A stretch of DNA of 64,000 nucleotides from Allokutzneria oryzae (GCF_042429765.1 NZ_JBHLZU010000032.1:124001-188000); one strand, 5' to 3'; positions 30,801 to 38,497 are shown, counted from the first letter of the stretch. Made by a program: numbers and translations. The notes: generated by a model not told the origin, from the sequence alone.

Positions 30801-33800
30801 CGTCATGCCGTGGTCGCGGATTTCACGCTCACCCTCGAACGGGGCGGCCGAACCATCGCGGAGGCGTCGCTCGACGGACAGGAGGTGGTGTTCCGGCTCC
30901 CTGCCGACGATCTCACCACCAGGGCGCGGAACAGGAATGACCAGCGCACTGAGCCCGTCGTCGCCCGATGGGCCGGACAGGGCCGGGGAGCCCGGATCCG
31001 CGCTGCGGTGGATGAGTGGCGTGCCGACGGCGTAGTGGTTCCCGATCGCGCCGTACCGGAGACCCTTGCTGGAGTCAGCCTGATCCGGGAGGCGGTGAAC
31101 GCGGCGCTTCGCGAGGCCAGAGCTGGAAACGTCCTGCTGGGGCCGGAAACCTCCGCTCAGGCGGTCCTCGACGCGGCACTGTCCGCGGAGCTGGTGCGAC
31201 CGGCTCTGCCGGAGATGCTCAGCCGTGGACTGGAACTCCCCGTACTTCGGGGCGACGGCCAGATCGCGACCGTCACCGTCCACATGCGCGCTCGTGAGCC
31301 CCGGATGGTCGGGCTCAGCGGGGACATCGGCATGGATCGTCCGCGGCAGCGGAGCTCCTCGCACCAGAGCGACATCAGACGGGCTCCGTTCGTCATGGTC
31401 AACCCGTCCGTCGGGCCGGGCATCGGCGCGACGGCCACCGAGAGCGGCCAGCCCGCGCTGGGCGGTGGTCTCCAGGACATGGGCCACACCGGGCGGGCGC
31501 AGCACGCACGCGGGGTCGCGACCGGAGGCTCGGCACAGGCCGACAGGAACGCGAAACCCCAGGGGCGAACCGGACTCGTCGAGTACGACCTCGACGTCAA
31601 AGTCGTCGTCAAGGTCGCCGATCTCGTGCTCGGCACCGGCCCCCAGTGGCGTGCGCCGCGTCATGTCGTCTCCGACCTCACCATTCCGGCGGCGACGCGG
31701 CTGCGCATGTCCGAGGAGGACGCCGTGCGGCAGGTGGACGTCGGAGAACTCGTGCTCGACGCTCACCGCGCCGTCACCGAGGCCGCGCAACTGTGGCAGG
31801 AGGCGGAGACGGCCGCCCGGTTGGCCCGGCGCGCGGTTCAGGACGCGGACGCGGTCAACCGCCGCAGGATGGACGAGCTGTTCGCCGGGACCGCACACCT
31901 GACCGCCGAGGAACTGGTGCGGGAGATCCTGGAGACCGGGCCCGGCAACCACGATGCCAGGGGACGGCTTGCGGAAGCTGAGCGAGCCGCCCGGCGGGCT
32001 GCGACCACATGGGCTGACACCAAGCGGTTCGCGGACTACCTTCTCGCGACCGGTGTTCCTCTCGCGCGCATCGAGAAGGTGCTGGGCAAGCTGCCGGAGT
32101 CCGAGTGGGAAGAGCGGATGCGTGCCGCCGCCGGGGAGGTCGACGTCCACGTCCGGTCGCGTCTGAACCTCGACGGTGGCGATGCCTACCACCACGAACT
32201 GGTGATGCGCCGCGCGTACGAGGTGCTCCAGGCCGAGCGCAGGGGCGAGCAACCGCGTGAGTTCGTTCCTCCGCCGAGGGAACCCGGCACGATCGAGACG
32301 GGGCTTCGCGGTGGCGCGCGACAGGCCGTGCCGAGCGAAGCGGGACCCTCCGGACTGTCCGTGCAGCAGACACGCGCGCTGATCTCCGCCGGTCTGCGTC
32401 TCACGGGTGCTGGAGACTTCTTCGGTGCTCTGCACGAGTCCGTTTCCGGGCAGCGGCCCGATCTTGCCGGGCTGGGGGCCGACGGGCTCCGGGAGCGGGT
32501 GGCTCGGCGGCTGGCCTCCGCTGCCGTTGTGGGCGCCCCGGTTCCCGGTGCTGAGAACGGCTTCGCGCTGGCGGCTCGGCTGCTCGACCCGGGCGACGAC
32601 CGGTCAGACCTCGCACCATTGCTGAGCAGGGTGGCGGCGGAGGAGTTCGGTCTGCTGATCAGCTTCGTCCCCGGGACCGGCGTGCCCGGGTCTTTCGGGC
32701 CGACAACGGGAACGCCGGTCGTGTTGTTCGGAGCGGAGCCGGACGGAACACGGTTCATGGGTTCGGGCCCGCTGAACGGCGGCGGTCCCCAGGCCACTCA
32801 GTACGCGGCCCTGTTGGCGGAGTTGCCGAATCTGCGGCAGGGAGTCGACGTCTCAGCTCATGTCGGTGAGCTCGTTCGTCTTGCCGATGTCGACCACAGC
32901 GCGGACGTGATGGCCGCGCCCGAAGTTCGCCGGATGCTGAGGCGAATCGACGCGGCGCTGCCAAGTGGGGGTGCGGTCAGGATCCGTTCCGTGGTGCGGG
33001 ACGCCGTGCTCTCCACCGCGGTCGTGCCGACTCGCGGTCATCGGGTGATCCAGCCGTTCTCCCACCGGCGGCTGGAGGCTGTCCTCACGGACATCGCGTT
33101 GCACCTGGAGGCTGGCGCCGATCCGTTCGGCACACCTGGATCGGTGCTGGAGCACCTTGACTACCGGCCGAACGCCCCCATGCCGGTGCGACTGGCGGTG
33201 CTGGCACTGGCGAATCTCGTTCCGCGGTCACGGTCGACGCTCGCCGCCGATCCCGTGTTCCGAGCGATCGTGGCCAGTCCGTCGCTTGTGGACGCGCTGT
33301 TCGCGGCCTCCGGCCATGACGAGCAACAGTTCCTCAACACCTGCGACCCGGCGGCGATGAACACCGCGCTGCTCGGACGGGTGCCCACCATCGCCGGGCT
33401 GCTCCACATCGGAGGCGCCATGGTGGAGCACGTGAACGACGTCCTCGCGGCGGCGACCGCCGACCAGCTCTCGCGGGCGGACCGGCCGGGGCGCACCATC
33501 GGAGAGCTTGTCCGGCAACGCATCCGTGAGGCGGAGCGAGTCTTCGCCACGGTGGAGTCCGAAGCGATCAGGCTCGCCGGGATCGGTGCGCCCATGGCGG
33601 AGTGGGCGCGGTTGACCCGGCAGTGGGGCCGCGTCATGCAGAAGCTGGCAGCGGTGGTCGACTTGTCCGCGGGTCCGGACTCGGTTCCCGTGCTGACGAA
33701 GAAGCCCGTGCCGGGCGCGTGGGGTGTGAGCGCCGCGCTGATGACGCCGCTGGCAGTGGATCGACCGGGCCGCCGGGTGTCCGCCGTCAACGGCGCCGCG

Positions 33801-36800
33801 TACCAAGAGTCGCTCGATGCGCGCATGGCCGATGTCGACGGGCGTTCCCGTCGCTTCGTCGGCATCACCGACTGGACGCGTGACCGGGCGCAGACCCGCC
33901 TGGAGTTCTGGCGCAGGGTTCGCTACAGCGGTGTGGCGCAACTGGAGACCGAGAACGCGATCACGAAGCACGCACTGGCGCTGAGGGCGACGACGGTCGA
34001 CGGCGTCCGCGGCTACTCGCTCGCCGATCCCAAGGAGAGCGAGCCCCGTTTCCTCCGCGCTGACGAGTTCTTCGCCTGGGCACACCGCACCGATGCGCGG
34101 ATCGAGGCCGATGCGCTGACCCCGTTGTCCGACCACGTCGTTGAGACCGGGCCCGTCCGCACCGACGCGGACACGCCCTACCTCGCGGTGGAGTACGGGC
34201 AGCCTGCCGATCTCGTGATCGAGGAGGAGCTGACTTTCCGTGCCACGGCGGAAATCCTCAACGCGGCCCGGGAGGCGCTGCGGTCGGTGGGGAGCAAGAT
34301 CCGCCTGACGGAGACGGCCAGGGCCGGGAATCTGCGCGTGGTGCGCATCGAACTCGGTGACGCCACCGGCTCCCGGGATGTCGCCGCACAGGTCCTCGGT
34401 GGTCAGCCGAGTACGTTGGTGTTGCGCCCCAACGGGTCCAGGGCAGTGATGGTGCCCAGTGCGTTGGGTGATCACGTGCACGGCGCACACGCCCTCGCGC
34501 GGAGGATGGTGACGGCAGGGCGGGACGGACTGACACGGCAGGAGCTCGCGCTGGGGTTGGCTGCCCGGGAAGCGCAGCAGGACAACGAGATCGTGGCCGA
34601 GTACCGCACCGCACTGGTCGATCCGGCCACAGTTGAGGTCGCGCGGCGCTGGGGCGTGAACGAGGCGGCGCGGGCAAGGGTGGGCGAGGCGTACGTCCTG
34701 GCACCCGTGTCGGGAATCGGGAATGCGAACGCGGACTACTACCTGGTCCCGGTCATCGCGGAGACCACGGACGGCGCGCAGCTCGTGCTGGAGACCCGGG
34801 GTTCGGAGGTCGGTCTCCGGGTTCTGGGGCCGAACGAGAGCTTCTTCGACGTCTTCGGTCGCGACGGCCTCTTCGACGCGCCCCTCGCGATGGTGATGAC
34901 CGGTCACAACCCGGCACCGAACCGCTATGTCGAGTTCGACGTCGGTTCCCGTGAGCCGGGGACGGTGGCGTGGTCCCGCCGGGCCTGGCCACGGATGCCG
35001 GAGCTGACCAGGCCGCACGAGGACCGGCCCAGCCCCTTCGAGCCGCGGCTGCTCGCAGACCCCGACTACCTCGGCGCGGCGCTCGCGGCGGTCACCTCGG
35101 CAGACGACGCGGACCCCCGGTACGAGGAAGAGGTGCACCGGCTCGCGGAGGTGGCCGGAGCGCCGGGAAAGCTGGCCGGGTTCGCAGAGCAGGTGGCGAA
35201 ACTGGTGGCGTGGCTGCGTTCCGAGGACCAGCCCCCGCCCGTCGTCACGATCTCCGGCGGTGTCGGCAACAGCCCGTGGAAGGACCGGGCTGACGAGGTG
35301 GGCCGGCAGCGCCGTGCCGCCGTCGAGCAGGAGCTGCGTTCCGCGCTGGCCGTCGCCTTCGACAAGTACCGGGTTCCGCTTCCCGTCGCGGAGCTACGGA
35401 TCGACCAGATCCGTCAGGAGTCCACTCGGCGCGGTCTGCTGGATGCGTTGGACGGTGCCGGCTCCCGAGCCCGCCGCCGCGTCACGGTGGCGCTGTCCCC
35501 GGACACAAGGTACGCCGCGCGACCAGCTCGACCGGCCGCGTTCCAGGCGACCGAGGCACAGCACCGATGGCTGGTGACGCACGGGCGGCGGGAGATCCCG
35601 ATCGCCGGTGACGGAGACTGCTTCTTCTCCGCGTTGCTTGTCACCGCTGGAGGTCACGCGAGTGTCCGCGGGAAGTCCGTGCTCGATCTGCGCAACCGGC
35701 TCGCAGACCGGTTCCGGGACAACATCGCGGAGTACGGGGCGTTCCTGACCGGGGAGGACCCAGCCAGGGCCGAGGCCGACATCCGACGCGCCGGGTCGTG
35801 GGCCAGCGCCGCGGGTGACTTGGTGCCGTTGCTCGCCGCCGACGAGTTCGGTCTGCGGCTGCGGCTGGTGGATCCGCGGGGAACCGTGCTGACGGTCGGA
35901 GGCCAGGGGCACGAGGTGACGCTCCTGTACGACGGCTCGCACTACTCGGCCACGGCCGGACAACCGTCGTCCGTGCCGAGCGGTCGTCCGCCGGTGCTGC
36001 GAGGCGCCGGGCGGATGCGCACGACCATCGACTACGAGCTCACCGACGGCAGTGGGATCGACGAGACCTCGCCCGCCGGGGAGATCCTGGAGCGGGCGCC
36101 GTTCGCGTACCGGGAACAGCTCGAAGTCCGTGAGGAACCCGGCGGCGGACAGGCCCTGAACTTCCCGCTCTTCCGGCCGACCCGTCCGATCAGGTCCGTT
36201 CTCAAGCCCCCCTTGGACGTCTCCGCCGACGGCACGCTGGCGTTGCCCGGTGGGTTCCGGAGGGCCAGGCAGTTCTACGCGACCCGGGCGGTGATCGACA
36301 ACGCCCGGCGGGAACTGCGGTTCGCGGGCAGCAGGCTGGTGCTGCGGACCGACGAGAACACTTTCGTGGAGTTCCTGCACGAGGGGCGGCCGCACAGGCT
36401 GTTCCGGGTCACCGCCCAGTTCGGCGGGACCCCGAAGGACGTCTGCCGTGACTTCGCCGCGGACATGGCGGGGGACAACCACATGTACGCCGTGCTGCAC
36501 GACACTCGACCAGGCGGGACCGGGGAGACGGCGGTCGCGGACATCGACACCAGTGAGGGCGTCGTCGTGGGCGGAACCGCCCACCTCGCCGAAGCCCTGG
36601 TCCGGGTGGCCGCCGACGAACGCCGCCTGGTCGACCTCACCCCGCGATGGGCGCGTGAGCAGGTCATGGCGTGGCGGCGGCAGGAGAGCTCCCCACGCGT
36701 CGGCGCCCAGTACGGAAGGCTGCTCAACCAGGCGTTGCCGGATGGGCAGACCTCCCGCGCCGTCCTGTCGGAGCAGGCCGCCGTGCTCGGGCTCAACGAG

Positions 36801-38489
36801 TACGCCTTTCCCCGGATCAGTGAGGGATACCTGCTGCAGAGCGTCGAGCCCGAGCCGAGCCCGGGCGCACCCCCGTTCCGCGACTTCTCGCGCTCCACAC
36901 CCGGGCACAACGCCGAGTACCGGGACCACCGGGGATACGGATACCACTTCGCGACGGTGGTCGTGGAGAGCGAGGACGGGCAGCACCACCTGACGATCGA
37001 GAACGCGAACACGCGCCACGACAACAAGAAGGTCTTGCTTGACGCGTTGGACAAGAACGTGGACCTGTACCGCGACCGTTTCGACGACGTCGAGCGGATG
37101 CTGCGCGAGGCGGTCGACCGGGGCGAGCTCGACGCGAAGGACCCGAGGTTCGCGCTCCTGGCGGCGATGCGGGCGCGAGCGGAGGGGCACGAGGATCCCA
37201 GCGGCCTGAAAGGGTTGCTGGACCGGTGGCACCGGGAGATTTCCGGCGTCGCCGTCTACCCGCACAGCGGTGACGACTGGCGGTTCCGGATGGCCGGAAT
37301 GGCCGCCGGTGAGACGTTCTTCGAACAGGCGACCAGCCTCGGTGACCAGCGGGCCACGCCGTCGACGAGCAACCCGCTGCTGATGGTGGTGAACAGCCAC
37401 TATCCGCGGTCGCGCGTCGTCGTCCTGGCCCCGGGCGAGCCGGCGCTGGACACCGGTGGCCGTGAGCAGGTGGACTCCCTGCTCGCCCGCGTCGCCACGA
37501 TCGCGGCCTGGCGCGGGGCGCATCGCCTCGGCCTGCCCGAAATCCGCCTGACGATCACCTCGGCGCCGTCGGACTGGCCGATCAGGCGGGAACGGGAGCA
37601 GGACGTGACGGCGTACGTCCGGCGGCGGCTGGAGCACCACCTGGCCGAACGGCAGGATGGTGCCGCCGTCGGCGCCGCGGACGTCGTCGTGTCCGTCACC
37701 CACCGGAAGCGGCAGGGTGAGGAGTCCGAGCTGGTGATGTTGGTCTCCACGGGCGGCGCGCCGGTGACCGGAGCGGAGGCGGCACGGCTCGCGCGGGAGA
37801 TCGGCCTCGGCTCGGTGTTGCCGCGACCCTTCGGTGACTCCGCACCGGACAGGCTGAACGACCTCGTCGAGCTCGCCCGTCACGTCGACGGCGTCGACAC
37901 TCCGGACGTCCGCAGGCTCGCGGATCTCCGTCGGCTCACCGACCTGGTGAGCCGGACGGGCGGGCCGGGGGGCGGCTTCCGCGCGGAGCACCTGGACCCG
38001 TTGGTGCGCACCGTCTTCGGCAGGCACGAGAGCACGCATGTGTCCATGGCCGACCGTCGCGCCGTGGTCGACCTCGTGCCGGCGGCGAAGAACAAGGCGG
38101 GACACCGTGCCATCACCGTCGAGGACCTCAAGGAACAGGTGCCGACCGATCCGAGCCCGGCTCCGCCGCCGCGGCCGGGTGGTCTCCGGATCGTCCTGGA
38201 CGCGACGGCCGACGTCACCGGGCTGAGAAACCGCGCCGAGGCGGTCGTCCTCGAACTGGCGCACCGGCACACCAGTGCTTGGCCGCGCTTGCGCGTCACC
38301 GGTCACGGGCCGGGGCTGCCCGAGGAGACCGTGGCGGGAATGGTGATCGGCGAGCTGGCCGGGGCACTGTCCCGTTTCGTCCGCCACACCCCGCCCGGCG
38401 TGCGTCCCCTGGACGTCCCCCTTGAGGTGACCCGGGGGACCGAGACCCCCGACGGCCCCCCGTTCGCCGACGTCGAGATCGACTGGTAG
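18861..38489 (+). CDS. 6,542-residue CpnT-like giant multidomain effector (GT44-like, ART-like x2, OTU-like x2, papain-like x2)
   Basis: Starts at GTG. Residues 1-100 are WXG100-like; hydrophobic segments lie near 106-140, 165-195 and 210-230, as in CpnT N-termini. A Pro/Glu-rich disordered part (280-900) and helices follow. At 1655-1900 a TcdA/B-type glycosyltransferase shows IPHQVHSIWLGG and GGVYSDGDN (DxD near 1794). Two ART-like domains lie at about 2347-2512 (ExE as E2493-R-E2495) and 2547-2727 (ExE lost), bracketed by 82-residue repeats. Beta-rich GSLLGDGR-type modules fill 2840-4280, then a coiled coil. An inactive OTU-like domain is near 4519; a complete one has Cys5587 and His5694. 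Two papain-like candidates lie near 5171-5294 (Cys and His lost) and 5862-6029 (Cys5862, His6029). Probable T7SS cargo; activity is inference. Confidence 0.8.
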   Translation: MGQVPPSANRFFEIVVGQEWPEADEDELFALGRAWEQASVELKALAGRMDGPFALALSAVEGAAADAFRGHAEKLRKAVPELAGAAHSLGNHARQTGLNVDYAKKMIVLTLVWLAVEVALALASLFGAVLVPALTTAAQISVRMVLRQLFQALLRGATWRALARGALLGALRGALVGVAFDGVIQTSQFIEGNRHAGEWDATKTGHAAAFGAISGAFGGVFSVAGNMAVAKPISTIANRALRGAAKVGKTVIEAGAAGAATAAVMMPLNDGEFDWRAVTSGAIGGIAAARGRLPNALTSGLKSLLHGPGAGAEGGLRTPVAEAASPSAKKGLPALESPATTGTKDLAGASPSTMDKSVGVGRPATETNSPTGSRATEPTVVSTSDQRLPSVSSEQAKSSSRSPVGDSTPAQAAERPVVTSQQVRPTVEPGSSRATESPAATAAPRSEATPAVKDAFPGKGIPLGRDGVSPAVQGGPETMASLHKQAMERAAQRGEEPPPPPPPTRDVPLAQRTATVDQIRASTDTASASTATQHEPFAGKGRQLGGGTESPRVHPDSPETRAELDAARQQRQEERAKALPRTETPSESGPVRTASDPERVKAFLERQAERAKQAETAARVDAERRATESTPEVDPKRVAADAERVRAFRERQTELAKQAEAEAAARKEADRRTAEAVRDNSAALREMDRPGQIADQARRHREAETARQGHSDAETAAAVRKNSESLREMDRPGQIADQRERAKNSGESPESPARPPRRQPRVVTVDEILGTDRDQPHGDLAPNNPGGDGPGTATTSRGGSHTMVEMPPAPVREPAVIDEAGPQREHPAPDRPDATVPANKRSDPIDTPAPDTPAGAGKPATPLRPDTSPSPAVESATAALPGTTPTGPDIGTWRPAWVDGDVETGPVPDRPVDVDVPGPVGEQPPPPALPPVPELLATWEEHRADLAADFTARTQDVVQLDRALRAARAALAGELEAHGPLSATAEHAVRSAVDASVRHRVSELQATENGLSDMTAAAEFDRLLRGLPDWVQLGGELDGLLGRVDPLLREHRDDHRPAAVERVRDAFVDAVVTPVRDEVHRSGVQPLASERRQALLDAAEQRFAEFAPEVPARVAVESTLESVAAELREVMLDVLDDDQVPLAGARNIVTARLGEVADAIREWQNGTALADVSQHELDVLARLAAELQSRAAFGLIGDVAAAQWRQRAEERVRRAFLDRYRELLHQSRPRIGAGADPVDVVPAAFNRFGRGVIDDVVARVEIARRGRPGTDPRDRLLDEAIERMRADLGRRVEDDLEFELRADGALRRGAEDFAAIAGPHAVQADVLDRFGADYRRELTSRLHELWRRQNAEKWAEREKETGDAFGVPSERNARPEPAAATILPDEPARGGTERLWRRDAAEWQAILDADAGGRTEPDTALIRHPEVFPATRSDAWANLTRARQDLARVVVSRDEALARVAAGGAGSSRDAEPATLAGVEDAVRAARNELGRAEADLRAWGNDPNRLTEAHRRWFADSLRERPRLPGGVQNTAVQSEVDTGTEAPDDLLAELRASVAEGVPAGEELLGPDPFGLRQAPPPPEFLEGFDFRAVHADQLPAFFEAIGLTRSRPRGRLSAAGLARDPERVTVGLRPTAEQRRWGVWLEPDRGTPVDLPPLPERTEIPHQVHSIWLGGPLRATGSGAVFRRNLTDAVREHGEWGDVVLWTDVPRERVEQARAAGETASAQLRDVRDMVEWAENTGVLLVNVDEVFSAAAPMTLNEPYRVELAKQVGPGYAAASDILRLEILRRFGGVYSDGDNRMWPTDARGSLPASVRQIAEPSDDPETGHGFAVHRVGGWGVGNSAIVAFARHPFLDIYLGRVAERYGMGQRELYLRQQHQVGLDVLESGERATWTEHGLARRAYRNSVMHRTGPYVFRDVAVDLGLRSDGAHQMPAVRGIQVGNANSWLDAEPEPQADDASPEPVAPDRAESLDVVRRVVATLVRELSNRQGDLHLTLVEPVVSRQPDPARVWTAVLRFIAEDPALAMRVRTVTDHRHDADGDVTVVLPQEALRLLDFQNREHRWWLGERQRPVWMSTADDPALPSRPVYTRAERTGYVVWHRPIAELPRDFAEYFFAPDAHQDRYHRPGHVEVSLSRPRLVPEAGRLVEVRVDAGGAIELTATIERHRAEGVALPPELAEMTPEDAAGRLWLPRHTLDRAHITAIRRPGTLRRRDTANGRGLTGVSLGELYLHSRGSGAQESGPIPEAVLIGASGLVHTYNHYPLRLDGPDPEAQAAVRAVAQRLLDDGPGAAERLARLLGRARGVPIHLAPSGAGRPEPDSDPGAGTSAQHAARAEAPVATEADLEDFRSFEILADYLGSAGEIARVDPGLSRLHPEELAAIHGYTHTLYHAIDNFLRGEDEAPHARALIAVLTSAVTRFPLRYTGWATRTLRDEPDQVRSRFQPGTRVTDRSFARATVDGDGVSADARRVVQRVFVRNGAYIASVSRFTEEREVLLPPGTEFDVLSAEESDGRLVITLRQAEETPSAVPAPDAVLEPVLSGRRSSEEERAALEDLVGEPYWVTSMAMKRTLRASAHSAIEDTADIRDLMGLTWYLIRRRLDVDLAMRSGDHRALRPVVVTATAALAHLPVHRGEVYRQVGLTEAESARYVPGMQITEPGFTVATTTAPPADSTAHTLRITSTTGRDTAPLIGADDAVIVLPPNSRFLVEEGDHEANEIRLIEIEPDAGDTAPEGVSPERWTEAITAASGLVHTYNHYRLRVDGVDPEAQAAVRLVARRLVDEGDEAALELAKRMGQARGVPVHEAPSGAGRPESVHDPDVGTSAQHAAPVVTLPPFLRSNAGLGSVAVERVAGAETVRGVVEQQFPAMAAGDLAEVERVVREEFGSLLGDGRALAARVAGQWYELNLRATLDTAGAREITTDTPPHPVEAAIQSNRNTTRTTGPATVGSVTAAVGALAGGVTVTGRVTVPTGRAFSRITQGISVQDSRDVVSDDPSRRVRVPVAFTVSTVNRTGQELGSRTTSGTVDLLVPQEFTALATTSEPVEPHQPEVAAEFVPETVQLPGAAERVLAAMPVGVTGIGTPGRAELLRVISPEFLRAHLGAMLRGSVASAGLVDGSGRTRGVVELTASLGAPALLGSVHSGQMRSQEQSTRQSEHVGTVRSGFDVGLSAGGVVLPNVGATLGLSYSMAGTGQTAVGGAATRRRGVQVDGTELYEAPLFVTLRPHGGEPITVNGTTHFRMATARQPVAGERRFPPSYLHHGNTIGHARVLRIAGLTETLDRVREELVALPGANRLFPRFGAEARSWSAADIEGAAANHRVFTTVFSPENLHALTDTLTSTGVSAMLSTISGRHEHVYEILLRARISGTPEHLGLRADTAVRGQLSDSQRLHGVRGRERGIGITVDAGVRPAGGAAFSGRVAYARGTEATAGPGVTRTTSHSGSTDAHAFEVPLELHAEIRYHRTLRTELSSLVLGRPGEHVPAVRRIPVEGPPGAHMRLLVPASETTAAEPRPRAEVPVALPLAAPSRIDELLANHRRENASRQFDWLYFAGLEGTDVMHRAAVDLVSQAAGGDRALVLEGSPAREQLDGAINPDMIAARFERMVAHGDVITRLAHPRRAADRVAALGVVARLRLADAELVSTADDVSLDNSRQATQRAGDGVSAATELAGGLGPSGTATSGGLSGVFGASVVVGRRWATSRGTEISGTVERTLTTPPSGRTVLIRVPAAVTMVAESRREALGLRFGHHVAGATVDSLGAYFRVSEDQARDLGLLPPAEPGPPMPLPDLVVPAPLSHPAGASIGLGTVEVFPDLTRLVAGVAPHVETRALDDLMGTFQRLNALTSRSGAVALLDSALNGGAAITVHRPRLFGSETQRAVLRANVREHRSLGATADGTGIGNYQAFSVQRSTARAHGPLWDAGVRAGARGAHHDPAQHRAGQSGATTAVRAGEQRLHGTATTATDQSSMVSYTSGPVVRHAVVADFTLTLERGGRTIAEASLDGQEVVFRLPADDLTTRARNRNDQRTEPVVARWAGQGRGARIRAAVDEWRADGVVVPDRAVPETLAGVSLIREAVNAALREARAGNVLLGPETSAQAVLDAALSAELVRPALPEMLSRGLELPVLRGDGQIATVTVHMRAREPRMVGLSGDIGMDRPRQRSSSHQSDIRRAPFVMVNPSVGPGIGATATESGQPALGGGLQDMGHTGRAQHARGVATGGSAQADRNAKPQGRTGLVEYDLDVKVVVKVADLVLGTGPQWRAPRHVVSDLTIPAATRLRMSEEDAVRQVDVGELVLDAHRAVTEAAQLWQEAETAARLARRAVQDADAVNRRRMDELFAGTAHLTAEELVREILETGPGNHDARGRLAEAERAARRAATTWADTKRFADYLLATGVPLARIEKVLGKLPESEWEERMRAAAGEVDVHVRSRLNLDGGDAYHHELVMRRAYEVLQAERRGEQPREFVPPPREPGTIETGLRGGARQAVPSEAGPSGLSVQQTRALISAGLRLTGAGDFFGALHESVSGQRPDLAGLGADGLRERVARRLASAAVVGAPVPGAENGFALAARLLDPGDDRSDLAPLLSRVAAEEFGLLISFVPGTGVPGSFGPTTGTPVVLFGAEPDGTRFMGSGPLNGGGPQATQYAALLAELPNLRQGVDVSAHVGELVRLADVDHSADVMAAPEVRRMLRRIDAALPSGGAVRIRSVVRDAVLSTAVVPTRGHRVIQPFSHRRLEAVLTDIALHLEAGADPFGTPGSVLEHLDYRPNAPMPVRLAVLALANLVPRSRSTLAADPVFRAIVASPSLVDALFAASGHDEQQFLNTCDPAAMNTALLGRVPTIAGLLHIGGAMVEHVNDVLAAATADQLSRADRPGRTIGELVRQRIREAERVFATVESEAIRLAGIGAPMAEWARLTRQWGRVMQKLAAVVDLSAGPDSVPVLTKKPVPGAWGVSAALMTPLAVDRPGRRVSAVNGAAYQESLDARMADVDGRSRRFVGITDWTRDRAQTRLEFWRRVRYSGVAQLETENAITKHALALRATTVDGVRGYSLADPKESEPRFLRADEFFAWAHRTDARIEADALTPLSDHVVETGPVRTDADTPYLAVEYGQPADLVIEEELTFRATAEILNAAREALRSVGSKIRLTETARAGNLRVVRIELGDATGSRDVAAQVLGGQPSTLVLRPNGSRAVMVPSALGDHVHGAHALARRMVTAGRDGLTRQELALGLAAREAQQDNEIVAEYRTALVDPATVEVARRWGVNEAARARVGEAYVLAPVSGIGNANADYYLVPVIAETTDGAQLVLETRGSEVGLRVLGPNESFFDVFGRDGLFDAPLAMVMTGHNPAPNRYVEFDVGSREPGTVAWSRRAWPRMPELTRPHEDRPSPFEPRLLADPDYLGAALAAVTSADDADPRYEEEVHRLAEVAGAPGKLAGFAEQVAKLVAWLRSEDQPPPVVTISGGVGNSPWKDRADEVGRQRRAAVEQELRSALAVAFDKYRVPLPVAELRIDQIRQESTRRGLLDALDGAGSRARRRVTVALSPDTRYAARPARPAAFQATEAQHRWLVTHGRREIPIAGDGDCFFSALLVTAGGHASVRGKSVLDLRNRLADRFRDNIAEYGAFLTGEDPARAEADIRRAGSWASAAGDLVPLLAADEFGLRLRLVDPRGTVLTVGGQGHEVTLLYDGSHYSATAGQPSSVPSGRPPVLRGAGRMRTTIDYELTDGSGIDETSPAGEILERAPFAYREQLEVREEPGGGQALNFPLFRPTRPIRSVLKPPLDVSADGTLALPGGFRRARQFYATRAVIDNARRELRFAGSRLVLRTDENTFVEFLHEGRPHRLFRVTAQFGGTPKDVCRDFAADMAGDNHMYAVLHDTRPGGTGETAVADIDTSEGVVVGGTAHLAEALVRVAADERRLVDLTPRWAREQVMAWRRQESSPRVGAQYGRLLNQALPDGQTSRAVLSEQAAVLGLNEYAFPRISEGYLLQSVEPEPSPGAPPFRDFSRSTPGHNAEYRDHRGYGYHFATVVVESEDGQHHLTIENANTRHDNKKVLLDALDKNVDLYRDRFDDVERMLREAVDRGELDAKDPRFALLAAMRARAEGHEDPSGLKGLLDRWHREISGVAVYPHSGDDWRFRMAGMAAGETFFEQATSLGDQRATPSTSNPLLMVVNSHYPRSRVVVLAPGEPALDTGGREQVDSLLARVATIAAWRGAHRLGLPEIRLTITSAPSDWPIRREREQDVTAYVRRRLEHHLAERQDGAAVGAADVVVSVTHRKRQGEESELVMLVSTGGAPVTGAEAARLAREIGLGSVLPRPFGDSAPDRLNDLVELARHVDGVDTPDVRRLADLRRLTDLVSRTGGPGGGFRAEHLDPLVRTVFGRHESTHVSMADRRAVVDLVPAAKNKAGHRAITVEDLKEQVPTDPSPAPPPRPGGLRIVLDATADVTGLRNRAEAVVLELAHRHTSAWPRLRVTGHGPGLPEETVAGMVIGELAGALSRFVRHTPPGVRPLDVPLEVTRGTETPDGPPFADVEIDW
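20908..21067 (+). repeat. 34-base direct repeat inside the giant gene (RExMDRPGQIAD motif)
   Basis: Bases 20908-20941 and 21034-21067 are identical and encode LREMDRPGQIA twice, each preceded by a charged N-S-x-x-L helix. They lie in the disordered, Glu/Arg/Ala-rich region of the giant protein (residues about 683-736). Exact identity at the DNA level shows a recent duplication or gene conversion in the linker. Confidence 0.8.
25617..27350 (+). repeat. 82-residue repeat pair bracketing two ART-like domains in the giant gene
   Basis: Residues 2253-2334 (25617-25862) and 2749-2830 (27105-27350) are about three-quarters identical by eye. Both begin ASGLVHTYNHY, contain DPEAQAAVR and ARGVP, and end with PSGAGRPE and TSAQHAA. 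The roughly 414 residues between them hold the two ART-like domains. The arrangement looks like a module inserted or duplicated by recombination between the flanking copies. Confidence 0.8.
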
Positions 38490-38497
38490 CGGTCAAC

